Below are positions 54,602 through 63,925 of a stretch of 64,000 nt of DNA, piece by piece. The notes beneath the pieces were generated by a model, which had not been told where the DNA came from, searched no databases, and worked only from the letters and a program-made list of their open reading frames with translations. The DNA is from JADJPO01 sp963750395 (GTDB taxonomy: Bacteria; Actinomycetota; Actinomycetes; Actinomycetales; Kineosporiaceae). The stretch's first letter is position 1, and every line of letters starts with the position of its first letter. The translations under genes and the position numbers were made by a program. The stretch lies in assembly GCA_963750395.1 (NCBI GenBank), contig CAVVQM010000009.1, positions 62,001 through 126,000 of the forward strand, written 5' to 3'.

Positions 54602-56140
54602 TCAGCCGGCGCGGCGGTGATCGTGGTCGTGCACCGAGTCACCTGCACGCCCTTGGTGTCCGGACTTCCGCTTGCCGGATCCGATGGACTTCGAACCGGG
54701 GACCTTCTTGCCCTTGACCCCGTTCACCGGCTCAGTGCTGTAGGCGTAGGACAGCACCCCATACGCGACGGCGTCGAGGTTGACGTCGAAGGCGTGCAGG
54801 TTGATGTTGTCGTAGGTGTCGCAGGCCAGGTGGTAGCAGGGGTCGTAGGCCTCGCCCGCCTCGCCGCCCCAGATCCTCGCCTCCTCGTCGGTCTTGATCT
54901 CCTCGGCCCCGGTGAACAGACCACCGGACGGAACGCCGACCTCGATGAAGGGGCCGTAGTCCGAACGCCCGGAGAAGTCGGTCCCCTTGTAGGACTCGCC
55001 GATCTGCGTGTAGTAGGACTCGAACAACCTCTCGATGGCCGCTGACCCGTCGGGTCCGGGGCCGGCACCGACCTGATCGGAATCGTCACCGTCGTAGATG
55101 AACAGCACGTGGTTGGGCGATCCGATCATGTCGAAGTTGAGGTAGAGGGCGATCTGCTTGGTCTCGGCCTCGGTGAGTTGCGCGACGTACTCGGTGGAAC
55201 CGACCAGGCCGGACTCCTCGGCACCCCACAACGCGAACCGCACCTTGTTGACGGGCTTGACCTTGGCGAAGGCCTGCGCCACCTCGAGGATCGCCGCCGA
55301 GCCGGTCCCGTTGTCCTGGATGCCCGGGCCGGTCGGCACCGAGTCGAGGTGGGCTCCGATCATCACGACGTTGTCCGGGTCGCCGCGCTCGGTCTCGGCG
55401 ATCACGTTGGACGTGGTGACGGTCGACCGGGTGGTGTCGGTCGCCAGACGCAGCCTCAGACCGTCGGCCACCAGACCAATCAGCCGCTGCCCCTCCTCCA
55501 TGGTCACGGCGGTGACCGGGATGTCGAGGGCGAAGTCGCTGCCCAGCGTGCCGTTGAGGACTCCTTCGGCATTGTTGTAAATGATCACTCCGGACGCGCC
55601 TGCGGCGTCGGCGTTGGTCGCCTTGACCGCGAACGCGCAGGTACCGCGGCTGATCAGAGCGATGTCACCGGCCGTGAAGCCCTTGAAATCGGCTGCTTCA
55701 CAACCGATCGGTGCGTCCACCGTCGAGACGTCGGCGGTGACATCCCCCGAGCCGGAGTAGGACATGATGTTGTTCTCGATCGGCCCCCCCGCCGGGTCGA
55801 CCTGCTCGAGCACCGAGTCGGTGTTCGAGCGGAAACTGACGAACTTGAACTCCTGGCGGGTCACGGCGTAGCCCGCTTCGCGCAGGACACCCTCGGCGTA
55901 GTCGGCCGACTCGTCGTAGCCGGGGGTGCCCGACTGCCGGATGTCATCGTTGTCATCGGCGATGTCCTGAAAAACCCTCTGGTGCTCACGGGCGCCGTCC
56001 AGCGTGACGCAGCGCAGAAGCTTCTTGAACGTGTTGTTCACCGCGTGGTCGCAGGACGCACCGTCGGCGCCGGCGCTGGCGACCGGCGCCAACGCACTCA
56101 GGGCCAGGGACGCCACGGCGGCGATGCCGAGTCGCTTCAT
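54602..56140 (-). CDS. Secreted M28-family zinc aminopeptidase with PA domain
   Basis: Start ATG 56140 has GGAG eight bases upstream and opens a signal peptide (MKRLGIAAVASLALSALAPV, cleavage probably after ASAG). The 512-residue protein has a PA insert at about residues 140-235 (ISRGTCAFAVKATNADAAGA) and an M28 domain: VVMIGAHLDSVPTGPGIQDN (His and Asp), LWGAEESGLVGSTEYVAQL (Glu-Glu), LYLNFDMIGSPNHVL (Asp) and CYHLACDTYDNINLHAFDVN (His), the five usual two-zinc ligands. The end is a basic His/Arg/Lys tail (HQGRAGDSVHDHDHRRAG). Related to Streptomyces aminopeptidase and mycobacterial LpqL. Confidence 0.9.
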   Translation of the reverse strand: MKRLGIAAVASLALSALAPVASAGADGASCDHAVNNTFKKLLRCVTLDGAREHQRVFQDIADDNDDIRQSGTPGYDESADYAEGVLREAGYAVTRQEFKFVSFRSNTDSVLEQVDPAGGPIENNIMSYSGSGDVTADVSTVDAPIGCEAADFKGFTAGDIALISRGTCAFAVKATNADAAGASGVIIYNNAEGVLNGTLGSDFALDIPVTAVTMEEGQRLIGLVADGLRLRLATDTTRSTVTTSNVIAETERGDPDNVVMIGAHLDSVPTGPGIQDNGTGSAAILEVAQAFAKVKPVNKVRFALWGAEESGLVGSTEYVAQLTEAETKQIALYLNFDMIGSPNHVLFIYDGDDSDQVGAGPGPDGSAAIERLFESYYTQIGESYKGTDFSGRSDYGPFIEVGVPSGGLFTGAEEIKTDEEARIWGGEAGEAYDPCYHLACDTYDNINLHAFDVNLDAVAYGVLSYAYSTEPVNGVKGKKVPGSKSIGSGKRKSGHQGRAGDSVHDHDHRRAG

Positions 56141-56149
56141 CGTGACCAC

Positions 56150-56315
56150 TCCACTCAGTCATGGACCTGCCTCTGACCGAGAGTGGAGCACAACCGGCAA
56201 AATCACAACATCAACACAGGTTGTACCTATAAGGGATGTACTGGTAATCAGCCCTATATCCGGCAATCCGGGCACCTGGGGGCGACCGCCCCATCCATCT
56301 AACGGCCCCATCCGT
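56150..56315. promoter_or_regulatory. AT-rich control region of the secreted peptidase
   Basis: This stretch is distinctly lower in GC than its surroundings (for example CCTATAAGGGATGTACTGG near 56226). It separates asd's stop from the peptidase start. TATAAGGG at 56228-56235 faces CCCTATAT at 56252-56259 as an imperfect inverted repeat. Promoter function is inferred. Confidence 0.35.
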
Positions 56316-57407
56316 CTAGGTGGCGGTCAGCTCCTCGGCGATCAGCTCCGCGATCTGCGCGGTGTTCAGCGCCGCGCCCTTGCGCAGGTTGTCGCCGCAG
56401 ACGAACAGCTCCATCGAGTTCGGGAAGTCCAGGGACTGCCGCAGCCGACCGACGAACGTCGGGTCGGAGCCGACGACGTCAGCCGGGGTCGGGAACTCCA
56501 TGGCGCCGTGGTCGTCCAGGACGACCACGGACGGTGCCTCCATGAGCGCCTGCCGGGCCTCGGCCACCGAGACCGGATTCTGGAACGTCGCGTGGACGGC
56601 GAGCGAGTGCGTCGTCACCACCGGCACCCGCACACACGTGGCGGACACCTTCAGGTCGGCGATACCCAGGATCTTGCGTGACTCGTTGCGGACCTTCAGC
56701 TCCTCGCTGGTCCACCCGTCGTCCTTCGCCGACCCGGCCCACGGCACGACGTTCAGGGCCAACGGCGCCGGGAACGGGGAGTCGTCCATGCCGAGCTTGG
56801 CCTCGATGGCGCGCCGCACGTCCCCTGCGGTCTGACCGAGCGACCGATCGTCGCCGACCACACTCAGTTCGTCATAGAGGCGGTCCACGCCGGGCTGCCC
56901 CGCGCCGGAGGCGGCCTGGTACGAGGCGACGACCAGCTCTGTCAGACCCCAGCGGCGGTGCAGCGCACCGAGAGCGTCCATCATCGTCAGGGTCGTGCAG
57001 TTCGGGTTCGAGATGATGCCCTTCGGACGGTTGCGCGCCTGGGCCGGGTTGACCTCCGGAACCACCAACGGCACCTCGGGATCCATCCGGAACGCCCCCG
57101 AGTTGTCCACCACCACGGCGCCCCGCTCGACCGCGATCGGCCCCCAGTGCGCCGAGACGTCGTCCGGGACGTCGAACATCGCGACGTCGACTCCGTCGAA
57201 CACCTCAGCGGTCAGTTCCTGCACGGTGAGCTGTTCACCGCGACAGGTCAGCCGGCGACCGGCCGAGCGCGCCGAGGCGACCAGCCGGATCTCACCCCAG
57301 ACGTCCTCCCGGGTCGACAGGATCCTGAGCATGACCGATCCGACGGCACCGGTGGCCCCGACCACGGCAAGGGTCGGCCTGCTGCCATGCTCCGCGCGAT
57401 CGCTCAT
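56316..57407 (-). CDS. asd: Aspartate-semialdehyde dehydrogenase
   Basis: Second enzyme of the aspartate pathway: aspartyl phosphate plus NADPH to aspartate semialdehyde, feeding lysine/diaminopimelate, threonine and methionine synthesis. The 363-residue protein has the NADP motif TLAVVGATGAVGSVMLRIL, phosphate-binding LVASARSAG, catalytic cysteine in GIISNPNCTTLTMMDALGAL, and VCVRVPVVTTHSLAV-type substrate region (SATCVRVPVVTTHSLAVHAT). Its ATG overlaps the stop of ask (57404-57407), the conserved actinobacterial operon. Confidence 0.95.
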   Translation of the reverse strand: MSDRAEHGSRPTLAVVGATGAVGSVMLRILSTREDVWGEIRLVASARSAGRRLTCRGEQLTVQELTAEVFDGVDVAMFDVPDDVSAHWGPIAVERGAVVVDNSGAFRMDPEVPLVVPEVNPAQARNRPKGIISNPNCTTLTMMDALGALHRRWGLTELVVASYQAASGAGQPGVDRLYDELSVVGDDRSLGQTAGDVRRAIEAKLGMDDSPFPAPLALNVVPWAGSAKDDGWTSEELKVRNESRKILGIADLKVSATCVRVPVVTTHSLAVHATFQNPVSVAEARQALMEAPSVVVLDDHGAMEFPTPADVVGSDPTFVGRLRQSLDFPNSMELFVCGDNLRKGAALNTAQIAELIAEELTAT

Positions 57408-58705
57408 CGTCCCGTCCCTCCGTAGACCACGGCCTCGACCTGGTCGGCATCCAACCCGAAGGCCGAGTGCACCGCCCGCACGGCGGTGTCCACATCCTCG
57501 GCGCGGGTGACGACCGAGATCCGGATCTCCGAGGTGCTGATCATCTCGATGTTCACCCCCGTGACGGCCAGGGCCTCGAAGAACCTGGCCGACACCCCCG
57601 GGTGGCTGCGCATGCCCGCCCCGATCAGGGACACCTTGCCGATCTCCTCGTCGTACTGCAACGAGCCGAATCCGACGGAGTCCCGCTCGGCCTCCAGGGC
57701 GGTCAGCGCCTTCTTGCCGTCGGTCTTCGGCAGCGTGAACGAGACGTCGGTCAGGCCCGTGGCCGCGACCGAGACGTTCTGCACGATCATGTCCAGGTTC
57801 ACATCGGCGGCCGCGACCGCCTTGAAGATCGCGGCGGCCTTGCCGGGCTTGTCGGGGACCCCCACCACGGTCACCTTGGCCTCGCTGCGGTCGTGCGCGA
57901 CTCCGGAGATGATCGCGTCCTCCATCGCTTCGTCCTCACCCTCTGTCGTGCCCTTCGCCACGCCACGGTTGGGCTCGGCGCTGACCCAGGTCCCCGGACG
58001 ATGACTGAACGAGGAGCGTACGTGCACCCGCACCCCGAACCGGCGCGCATATTCCACGCACCGCAGGTGGAGCACCTTGGCCCCGCTGGCCGCCATCTCG
58101 AGCATCTCCTCGTACGAGGTCTGCTCGATCCGCCTCGCCGAGGGAACGATCCGCGGATCGGCGGTGAACACGCCGTCCACGTCGGTGTAGATCTCACAGA
58201 CGTCGGCGCCGAGGGCAGCGGCCAGGGCCACCGCGGTGGTGTCCGAGGCGCCGCGCCCCAGGGTGGTCACGTCCTTGGTGGTCTGGCTGACCCCCTGGAA
58301 CCCCGCGATGATCGCGACGTCGCCGTCGCCGAGCGCCGAGGTGATCCGGCTCGGGGTGATGTCGATGATCCGGGCGTCGCCGTGCTGGGCGGTGGTGATC
58401 ACCCCGGCCTGACTACCGGTGAAGGAGCGGGCGTTCACCCCGCGCTCCATGATCGCCATCGCCAGCAGCGCCGCCGACATGCGCTCTCCCGCGGTCAGCA
58501 GCATGTCGAGCTCGCGCATGGGAGGGGCCGGGGTGATCCGGTGCGCCAGGTCGAACAGGTCGTCGGTGGTGTCCCCCATCGCGGAGACGATCACGGCGAC
58601 GTCGCTGCCGGCCTTCCTGGTCTCCACGACCCGCTTGGCCACCCGCTTGATGCCGTCGGCATCCGCTACTGACGAACCCCCGTACTTCTGGACGACGAGA
58701 CTCAC
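57404..58705 (-). CDS. ask: Aspartate kinase
   Basis: First committed enzyme of the aspartate pathway. GTG 58705 gives 433 residues. Kinase core: VVQKYGGSSVADADGIKRVA, VIVSAMGDTTDDLFDLAH, TLGRGASDTTAVALAAALGA and ADVCEIYTDVDGVFTADPRI. Two ACT domains follow at about 265-430 (KVTVVGVPDKPGKAAAIFKA and VSLIGAGMRSHPGVSARFFE, then INIEMISTSEIR), the allosteric site for lysine/threonine. A second internal start commonly gives a beta subunit in relatives; a plausible site is not clearly visible. Operon with asd. Confidence 0.95.
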   Translation of the reverse strand: MSLVVQKYGGSSVADADGIKRVAKRVVETRKAGSDVAVIVSAMGDTTDDLFDLAHRITPAPPMRELDMLLTAGERMSAALLAMAIMERGVNARSFTGSQAGVITTAQHGDARIIDITPSRITSALGDGDVAIIAGFQGVSQTTKDVTTLGRGASDTTAVALAAALGADVCEIYTDVDGVFTADPRIVPSARRIEQTSYEEMLEMAASGAKVLHLRCVEYARRFGVRVHVRSSFSHRPGTWVSAEPNRGVAKGTTEGEDEAMEDAIISGVAHDRSEAKVTVVGVPDKPGKAAAIFKAVAAADVNLDMIVQNVSVAATGLTDVSFTLPKTDGKKALTALEAERDSVGFGSLQYDEEIGKVSLIGAGMRSHPGVSARFFEALAVTGVNIEMISTSEIRISVVTRAEDVDTAVRAVHSAFGLDADQVEAVVYGGTGR

Positions 58706-58821
58706 GAGGACGGCTCCTGAACGCGGGCGACACGGCTGACGGGGCGGGCGGGGGACGTCGATCCGGGCCCGGCGTGAGTCTACCGGCGCCGGCACACCCG
58801 GGCAGTACCCGTTTCCGCGGA

Positions 58822-59433
58822 TCAGTCGCGCGGGGCGCCGTCCTGGTCGTGCAGGGCCTCGAACTCGGCCTCCCCGGCGGTGTCGACGTCCACGTCGAGG
58901 CGGAGGTGTCCGATCATCGTCTGCAGCACCCGCAGAGCCGCGCTCGCCCGCACTCCCCAGGTCGAGAGGTAGGAGTACTGCCACCACCACAGCGCCTCGT
59001 CGACCCGGCCGGCGCGATGATGCCGCAGCCCGTGGGTCAGGTCGGCGGCGACGTCGGCGAGATCGTTGGAGAGCACTCCCCTGACGAGTTCGACGCTGGT
59101 CAGCGGATCGAGGACGTCGGCGTACTCGTCGACCCCCTCGAAGAGGTTGGCCAGGCCGACTCGCACCGGGTCGATGTCGGCGTCCGGCCCGGAGTCCGGC
59201 TCGAACCGCTCGCTCGGCACCACATCGGTGATCGCGCCGAGCCGGGCACCCGAGGCCAGGATCTGGGACACCGCGAGCATGAGCACCGGAATGGCGCTGT
59301 CGGGGTTGTTGCCACTGGCCACCTCGCTCAGGGCGGCGAGGTAGGTCTCGGTGTCCGCGGCGGTCTCGGTGGCGAGCCGGTACAACTCGGCCGCCTCCGC
59401 GTTCGGTCGGACGTCGGCTGTCTGGCCGGTCAT
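58822..59433 (-). CDS. DUF5063-family protein
   Basis: This 203-residue helical protein shows the DUF5063 pattern: YRLATETAADTETYLAALSE, RVGLANLFEGVDEYADVLDP and WWWQYSYLSTWGVRASAALR with the conserved W-Q-x-S-x-x-x-H/W-G-x-x-A. The domain has no known function but is regularly next to recR in actinobacteria, as here (15 bp downstream of recR). Co-expression with RecR is therefore likely; a repair role is inferred. Confidence 0.82.
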   Translation of the reverse strand: MTGQTADVRPNAEAAELYRLATETAADTETYLAALSEVASGNNPDSAIPVLMLAVSQILASGARLGAITDVVPSERFEPDSGPDADIDPVRVGLANLFEGVDEYADVLDPLTSVELVRGVLSNDLADVAADLTHGLRHHRAGRVDEALWWWQYSYLSTWGVRASAALRVLQTMIGHLRLDVDVDTAGEAEFEALHDQDGAPRD

Positions 59434-59448
59434 GACCAGCCCTCCCTC

Positions 59449-60048
59449 TCACACATCGAGCAACCGCCGGCCCTCGAAGGCACGGCCCAGGGTCACCTCG
59501 TCGGCGTACTCCAGGTCACCGCCCACCGGCAGCCCGGAGGCCAGCCGGGTGACCCTCAGCCCCATCGGCTTGAGCAACCGGGCCAGATAGGTCGCCGTGG
59601 CCTCGCCCTCGAGGTTCGGATCGGTGGCCAGGATGATCTCCACGATCTCGCCGTCGGCCAGCCGGGTCAGCAACTCCCTGATCCGCAGGTCGTCGGGCCC
59701 GATGCCCTCGATCGGGCTGATCGCGCCGCCCAGCACGTGATAGCGCCCGCGGAACTCGCGGGTGCGCTCGATGGCCACGACGTCCTTGGACTCCTCGACG
59801 ACGCAGAGCAGGCTGGTGTCGCGGCGTTGGTCGCGGCAGATCCGGCACGACTCGTCGGCCGACACGTTGCCGCAGACCACGCAGAAACGGACCTTCTCGC
59901 ACACCTCGATCAGGGACGACGCGAGTCGCCGGACGTCGACCGGGTCCGAGGCGAGCAGGTGGAAGGCGATCCGCTGGGCACTCTTGGGACCGACCCCGGG
60001 CAGTCGCCCGAGTTCGTCGATGAGTTCCTGCACCACGCCCTCGTACAC
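59449..60048 (-). CDS. recR: Recombination mediator RecR
   Basis: RecR with RecO/RecF loads RecA at gaps. GTG 60048 gives 199 residues: helix-hairpin-helix GRLPGVGPKSAQRIAFHLL, a four-cysteine zinc finger CVVCGNVSADESCRIC, Toprim core VVEESKDVVAIERTREFRGR with HVLGGAISPIEGIGPDDLRI, and the C-terminal GGDLEYADEVTLGRAFEGRR with the Walker-B-like end. A longer version from 60087 is less likely because it adds a nonconserved RRMSPTPRRLG segment. Confidence 0.95.
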   Translation of the reverse strand: MYEGVVQELIDELGRLPGVGPKSAQRIAFHLLASDPVDVRRLASSLIEVCEKVRFCVVCGNVSADESCRICRDQRRDTSLLCVVEESKDVVAIERTREFRGRYHVLGGAISPIEGIGPDDLRIRELLTRLADGEIVEIILATDPNLEGEATATYLARLLKPMGLRVTRLASGLPVGGDLEYADEVTLGRAFEGRRLLDV

Positions 60049-60124
60049 GACGCCGAGCCTACGGGGCGTCGGCGACATCCGCCGCACCCTGGGCCGATCA
60101 GAACGATCGTGGTTCGCCCACGGC

Positions 60125-60772
60125 TCAGAAGGTGCCGGCGCCCGTCGCGGCCAGGTCGCGCACGTCCAGTCCGGGGAACACCCGTCCCAGGGCGTTCAGG
60201 AACACCGCGCGCCCCGGTGGCGACAGCAGTCCGTCGTGGATCGGGACGACCACGCCGGCGCCGGACCGCTCGGCGAAATCGGCGACCTGGCCCAGGCTGC
60301 TCCACGGCGCGGACAGCGGCAGGGCCAGCACGTCCACGCCGTCCGGCCGGTGCTCCAGACTGTCGCCCGGGTGGAACAACGTCGGCCCGTCCTGCTCGCT
60401 CACCAGGAGACCCACGTTGCCGACCCGCGGGATCCGCTCGTGGATCAGCGCATGCCACTCGCCCACGGCCTGCACGCGAAGGTCGCCGATGCTCAGGGCG
60501 GCGCCGGGAGCCAGTTCGCGGGCCCGCACGCCGGCCTCGGCGGTCACCGCCACGGTCTGCGGCTCGACGTGTAGGCGGGCCCCGGGGTTGGCCGCCATCA
60601 GGGTGGGCAGACGATGCGGGTCGAGATGATCCGGGTGCTGATGGGTGACCAGCACCGCGTCGAGATCGGTGACCGCCTCCAGGGCGGGCGTGAGCGTCCC
60701 CGGGTCGATCAGCACGCGGACCCGACCCGTCTCGATCACGACCGTGGAATGTCCCAGGTGTGTGACGCGCAT
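60125..60772 (-). CDS. MBL-fold metal-dependent hydrolase
   Basis: 215 residues with the metallo-beta-lactamase fold of the UlaG/UPF0173 type: VTHLGHSTVVIETGRVRVLI at the N-terminus, the metal motif VLVTHQHPDHLDPHRL (H-x-H-x-D-H), FHPGDSLEHRP with the bridging Asp, and VPIHDG with a further His. Substrate unknown. It is followed 22 bp downstream by no gene on its strand other than recR 77 bp away. ATG at 60772. Confidence 0.85.
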   Translation of the reverse strand: MRVTHLGHSTVVIETGRVRVLIDPGTLTPALEAVTDLDAVLVTHQHPDHLDPHRLPTLMAANPGARLHVEPQTVAVTAEAGVRARELAPGAALSIGDLRVQAVGEWHALIHERIPRVGNVGLLVSEQDGPTLFHPGDSLEHRPDGVDVLALPLSAPWSSLGQVADFAERSGAGVVVPIHDGLLSPPGRAVFLNALGRVFPGLDVRDLAATGAGTF

Positions 60773-60794
60773 GCCCTCAGCGTGACACGGGTGC

Positions 60795-61652
60795 TCAGCC
60801 GGCCGCGGAGTACCGCTCGATCACCGCGTCCGACAGCGCCGGCCAGGCCTGCATCGCCCAGGCGTCGAACGGCCGATCGGTCAGGGCGATGCACGCCAGC
60901 TTCGCCTGCGGATCCAGCCAGAAGAAGGTGCCCGCGGCGCCGAAGTGGCCGATCGTCTCGGTGGAGACCCTGGTGCCCGCCCAGTGCGGCCCGCCGTCGG
61001 TCTGGAGCCGACCGAAGTTGCGCTCGAACCCGAAACCCCAGTCGCAGGGATCGAACCGGCCGACGCCGGGCACGAGGCCGGTGAGCCCGGGGAACTGCAC
61101 CTGGACGGCGGACGCGGCACCCTGCGGGGACAGCAGTCTCGGCGCGAACAGCTCCCCCGCGAAGGCGGCCAGCTCCCTGACGGTGGCGTAGACGGCGTGC
61201 GCCACGGATCCCTGCAGGCTCGCCGAGGTCATCCCGAGGGGCTCCAGGACCGCCTCGGCCAGATAGGTCCCGAAGTCGATCCCGCTGGCGGCGGCGAGGT
61301 GATCCGCCGCCGCCTCGATCCCGGCGTTCGAGTAGATCCGCCGGGCGCCCGGGGCGCTCATGGCCGGATCGGTGGCCTCGAGTCCCATCCCCGAGGTGTG
61401 GGCCAGCAGGTGGGCCAACGTGGCGCCCCGGTCCCGGACCGCCGGCGGACCGGCGGGGTCGTCCAGTGAGACGGCCTCCTCCTCGACGCCGATCAGGACC
61501 GCGTAGGCGACCAGCAGCTTGGAGATCGAGGCCAGCCGGAAGGGCGTGTCGATCGCACCCCGGGAGGCGATCACCGAGCCGTCCGGCCCGACGACGGCGG
61601 CAGCCACATTCGGCACGTCCCACGAATCGATCTGTGCCAACGGTTCACTCAT
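60795..61652 (-). CDS. Beta-lactamase-like (class C fold) serine hydrolase
   Basis: 285 residues. The serine hydrolase motifs are S-x-x-K in FRLASISKLLVAYAVL, the Y-x-N in RRIYSNAGIEAAADHLAAAS, and the C-terminal H-x-G in HFGAAGTFFWLDPQAK. No signal peptide, so it is probably a cytosolic esterase or peptidase-like enzyme of family S12, not a secreted beta-lactamase. The ATG overlaps the dnaX stop by four bases, so it is cotranscribed with dnaX. Confidence 0.85.
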   Translation of the reverse strand: MSEPLAQIDSWDVPNVAAAVVGPDGSVIASRGAIDTPFRLASISKLLVAYAVLIGVEEEAVSLDDPAGPPAVRDRGATLAHLLAHTSGMGLEATDPAMSAPGARRIYSNAGIEAAADHLAAASGIDFGTYLAEAVLEPLGMTSASLQGSVAHAVYATVRELAAFAGELFAPRLLSPQGAASAVQVQFPGLTGLVPGVGRFDPCDWGFGFERNFGRLQTDGGPHWAGTRVSTETIGHFGAAGTFFWLDPQAKLACIALTDRPFDAWAMQAWPALSDAVIERYSAAG

Positions 61653-63760
61653 GTGTCGCTCTCCTCGATCACTCGGCCGCCAAGCAGTTGTTCGACCACC
61701 GGGCGCCCCACCTGTCCCGATCCGTCGAGATTCTCGTCGTCCGGGCTGGCGTCCCGGTCCAGCGCCGGCGTGGTCCGGGGCAGCCGCGGCTCGTCCTCGG
61801 GCGGGGGCGGCTCATCCTCCGGCGACGGCTCGTCCGGCCAGGGCACCTCGTCCGTGGACCGGGCCGGAGCCGGACGCGCAGCGGTGCGCGGACCGCCCGA
61901 TGCCGGGGCCGGCCGGGCGGCAGGCTGCGGAGCCGGTCGGGCGGCAGGCTCCGGGGCGGGCCGGGCGGCAGCCTCCGGGGCCCTGGACGGCGCCGCCGCG
62001 GCGGATCGCGGCGCGCTCCGGGCAGCACCGCCGGATCGAGCATCCTTGGCGACCGCCTCGATCCCGCAGTCCAGCCCGATCACATCGATCAGGGCCTGGC
62101 GCAGGTACTCCTGGTGGGCGCCGCGGGAGAAGGAGGTGGACAGCCCCCCGGTGCCGAACTCGAGCACCAGCCGCTGCCCGTCGTACTCGAGCACCTGGGC
62201 GTGCTGCGACACCAGCGACCAGGTGGCCCGCTTCAGCTGGGTCAGATTGGCCATCACGTCCGGCCACATCCGGCGGATCTGCTCGGTGCTGACCTGCCCC
62301 TGGGCGTCCGCCGCGGACGACGGGCCCGGCTCGGCGGCCTGCTCGGCCCGCTGGGACGGCCGGTCCCACCCGGCCGGTTCGGCGACCGGTCGGGTGTCCC
62401 CACCCGATGCTTCAGGCGCGGTGGCCGGTCGGGTGTCCGCAGCCGATGCTTCAGGCGCGGTGGCCGGTCGGGTATCCGCGGAAGGGACGTCAGGCGAAGC
62501 CAGTCCCGGAGCGGATGCCCGACCGGCCACCGGACCGGATCCCGGAGCGGATGCCCGGCCGGCCACCGGACCGGATCCCGGAGCGGAACCAGGAATCGCG
62601 ACCCCGAGCCGCTTCTCCACCCGATCCAGACGGGCGCCCAGCCCGCGCTGGGTGTCCTCGGCCCCGGGCAACAGCAGGCGTGCCATGAGCAGTTCGAGTT
62701 GGAGTCGCGGCGAGGTGGCCCCGGTCATCTCGGTCAGGGCGGTATTGACCACATCCGCCGCACGGGACAGCTCCGCGCGCCCGAACCGGCCGGCCTGCCC
62801 GCGCATCCGAGCCAACTGATCGGCCGGCAGCGCGCGCAGCACCGTGTGCCCGCCGTCCGGGACCGCGGCGACCACGAGCAGGTCCCGAAGCCGTTCGAGC
62901 AGATCCTCCACGAACCGGCGCGGATCGTGCCCGGAGGAGACGACGCGATCGAGCACCGCGAAGGCGGCGGCGCCGTCGGCCGCGGCGATCGCATCCACCA
63001 CGTCGTCCAGCAGGGTCGCGTCGGTGTACCCGAGCAGCGAGACCGCCAGCGCGTAGTCGAGCCCATCCGGCCCGCAGCCCGCGATCAACTGGTCGAGCAC
63101 GGACAGCGAGTCCCGAACGGACCCGGCGCCGGCCCGGACGACCAGCGACAGCACGCCCTGACCGACGGCGACCCCCTCGGCCTGGCAGAGCTCGGCCAGG
63201 TAGGCCTCGAGCCGCTCGGGCGGGACCAGACGGAAGGGGTAGTGATGGGTGCGCGAGCGGATGGTTCCGATGACCTTGTCCGGCTCGGTGGTCGCGAACA
63301 GGAAGCGGACGTGCTCCGGGGGCTCCTCGACGATCTTCAGCAGGGCATTGAACCCCTGGGTGGAGACCATGTGGGCCTCGTCGATGATGAAGATCTTGTA
63401 GCGATCCCGTGCCGGGGCGTAGGCCGCTCGTTCGCGCAGGTTGCGCGCGTCGTCCACGCCACCGTGACTGGCCGCGTCGATCTCGACCACGTCCAGGCTG
63501 CCCGGGCCGCCGCGGGCCAGTTCGCGGCACGACTCGCACTCGCCGCAGGGGGTCGCGGTGGGACCCTTTGCGCAGTTCATGCAGCGGGCCATGATGCGCG
63601 CGGAGGTGGTCTTCCCGCAGCCGCGTGGCCCGGAGAACAGATAGGCGTGGTTGACCCGGTCCTTGGTCAGGGCAGCGGTGAGCGGGGCCGTGACATGGTC
63701 CTGGCCGATCACCTCGGCGAAGGTGTCCGGGCGATACCTGCGGTAGAGAGCGGTGGCCAC
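61649..63760 (-). CDS. dnaX: DNA polymerase III subunits gamma/tau
   Basis: The clamp-loader ATPase, 703 residues from GTG 63760 (ATALYRRYRPDTFAEVIGQD). Features: Walker A HAYLFSGPRGCGKTTSARIM, zinc module C-x8-C-x2-C-x2-C (CMNCAKGPTATPCGECESC), IIDEAHMVSTQGFNALLKIV (Walker B), and LFATTEPDKVIGTIRSR. Domain III follows to about residue 370. The tail (about 390-700) is Pro/Ala/Gly-rich with tandem repeats and a small tau-type domain near residues 520-575. I see no A-rich slippery site, so gamma and tau are probably not made by frameshifting here. Divergent from the SRP RNA gene. Confidence 0.95.
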   Translation of the reverse strand: MATALYRRYRPDTFAEVIGQDHVTAPLTAALTKDRVNHAYLFSGPRGCGKTTSARIMARCMNCAKGPTATPCGECESCRELARGGPGSLDVVEIDAASHGGVDDARNLRERAAYAPARDRYKIFIIDEAHMVSTQGFNALLKIVEEPPEHVRFLFATTEPDKVIGTIRSRTHHYPFRLVPPERLEAYLAELCQAEGVAVGQGVLSLVVRAGAGSVRDSLSVLDQLIAGCGPDGLDYALAVSLLGYTDATLLDDVVDAIAAADGAAAFAVLDRVVSSGHDPRRFVEDLLERLRDLLVVAAVPDGGHTVLRALPADQLARMRGQAGRFGRAELSRAADVVNTALTEMTGATSPRLQLELLMARLLLPGAEDTQRGLGARLDRVEKRLGVAIPGSAPGSGPVAGRASAPGSGPVAGRASAPGLASPDVPSADTRPATAPEASAADTRPATAPEASGGDTRPVAEPAGWDRPSQRAEQAAEPGPSSAADAQGQVSTEQIRRMWPDVMANLTQLKRATWSLVSQHAQVLEYDGQRLVLEFGTGGLSTSFSRGAHQEYLRQALIDVIGLDCGIEAVAKDARSGGAARSAPRSAAAAPSRAPEAAARPAPEPAARPAPQPAARPAPASGGPRTAARPAPARSTDEVPWPDEPSPEDEPPPPEDEPRLPRTTPALDRDASPDDENLDGSGQVGRPVVEQLLGGRVIEESDT
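62403..62592. repeat. Two pairs of 42-bp tandem repeats in the dnaX linker
   Basis: GATGCTTCAGGCGCGGTGGC recurs 42 bp apart (62408, 62450) and CGGAGCGGATGCCCG recurs with the same spacing in the next stretch (62508-62590). Both encode Ala/Pro-rich linker (TRPATAPEAS and SGPVAGRASAPG units). A weaker 30-bp repeat lies at 61917-61980. Confidence 0.75.
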
Positions 63761-63814
63761 CCTCGGCACCCTAGCCGCGAGGACCGACCGGTCGGCAGGC
63801 CTGGGCCACTGGGC

Positions 63815-63820
63815 TAGCAT
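63815..63820 (+). promoter_or_regulatory. Putative -10 element of the SRP RNA gene
   Basis: TAGCAT lies six bases before the presumed 5' end of the RNA. A clear -35 is not visible. Confidence 0.4.
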
Positions 63821-63825
63821 TGACG

Positions 63826-63919
63826 GCGACCCCTCGCGTGGCGTCACCCCGCTGAACTCCCCCAGGGCCGGAAGGCAGCAAGGGTAGGCAGGCTCTGGCG
63901 GGTGCGCGGGGGGTCCTTC
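63826..63919 (+). ncRNA. ffs: Signal recognition particle RNA (small bacterial type)
   Basis: The universally conserved SRP hairpin is present: CAGGGCCGGAAGGCAGCA (63863-63880) followed by AGGGTAGGCA, and the two ends (GACCCCTCGCG and GCGCGGGGGGTCC) pair. It is the short 4.5S-like form, about 94 nt, with exact ends uncertain by a few bases. Its place next to dnaX is the common actinobacterial arrangement. Confidence 0.9.
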
Positions 63920-63925
63920 AGTGCC

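Noticed and set aside
61649..63760. Programmed -1 frameshift producing the gamma subunit from dnaX
   Set aside because: No A-rich slippery heptamer is visible in the GC-rich tail, and such frameshifting is not known as a rule in actinobacteria.
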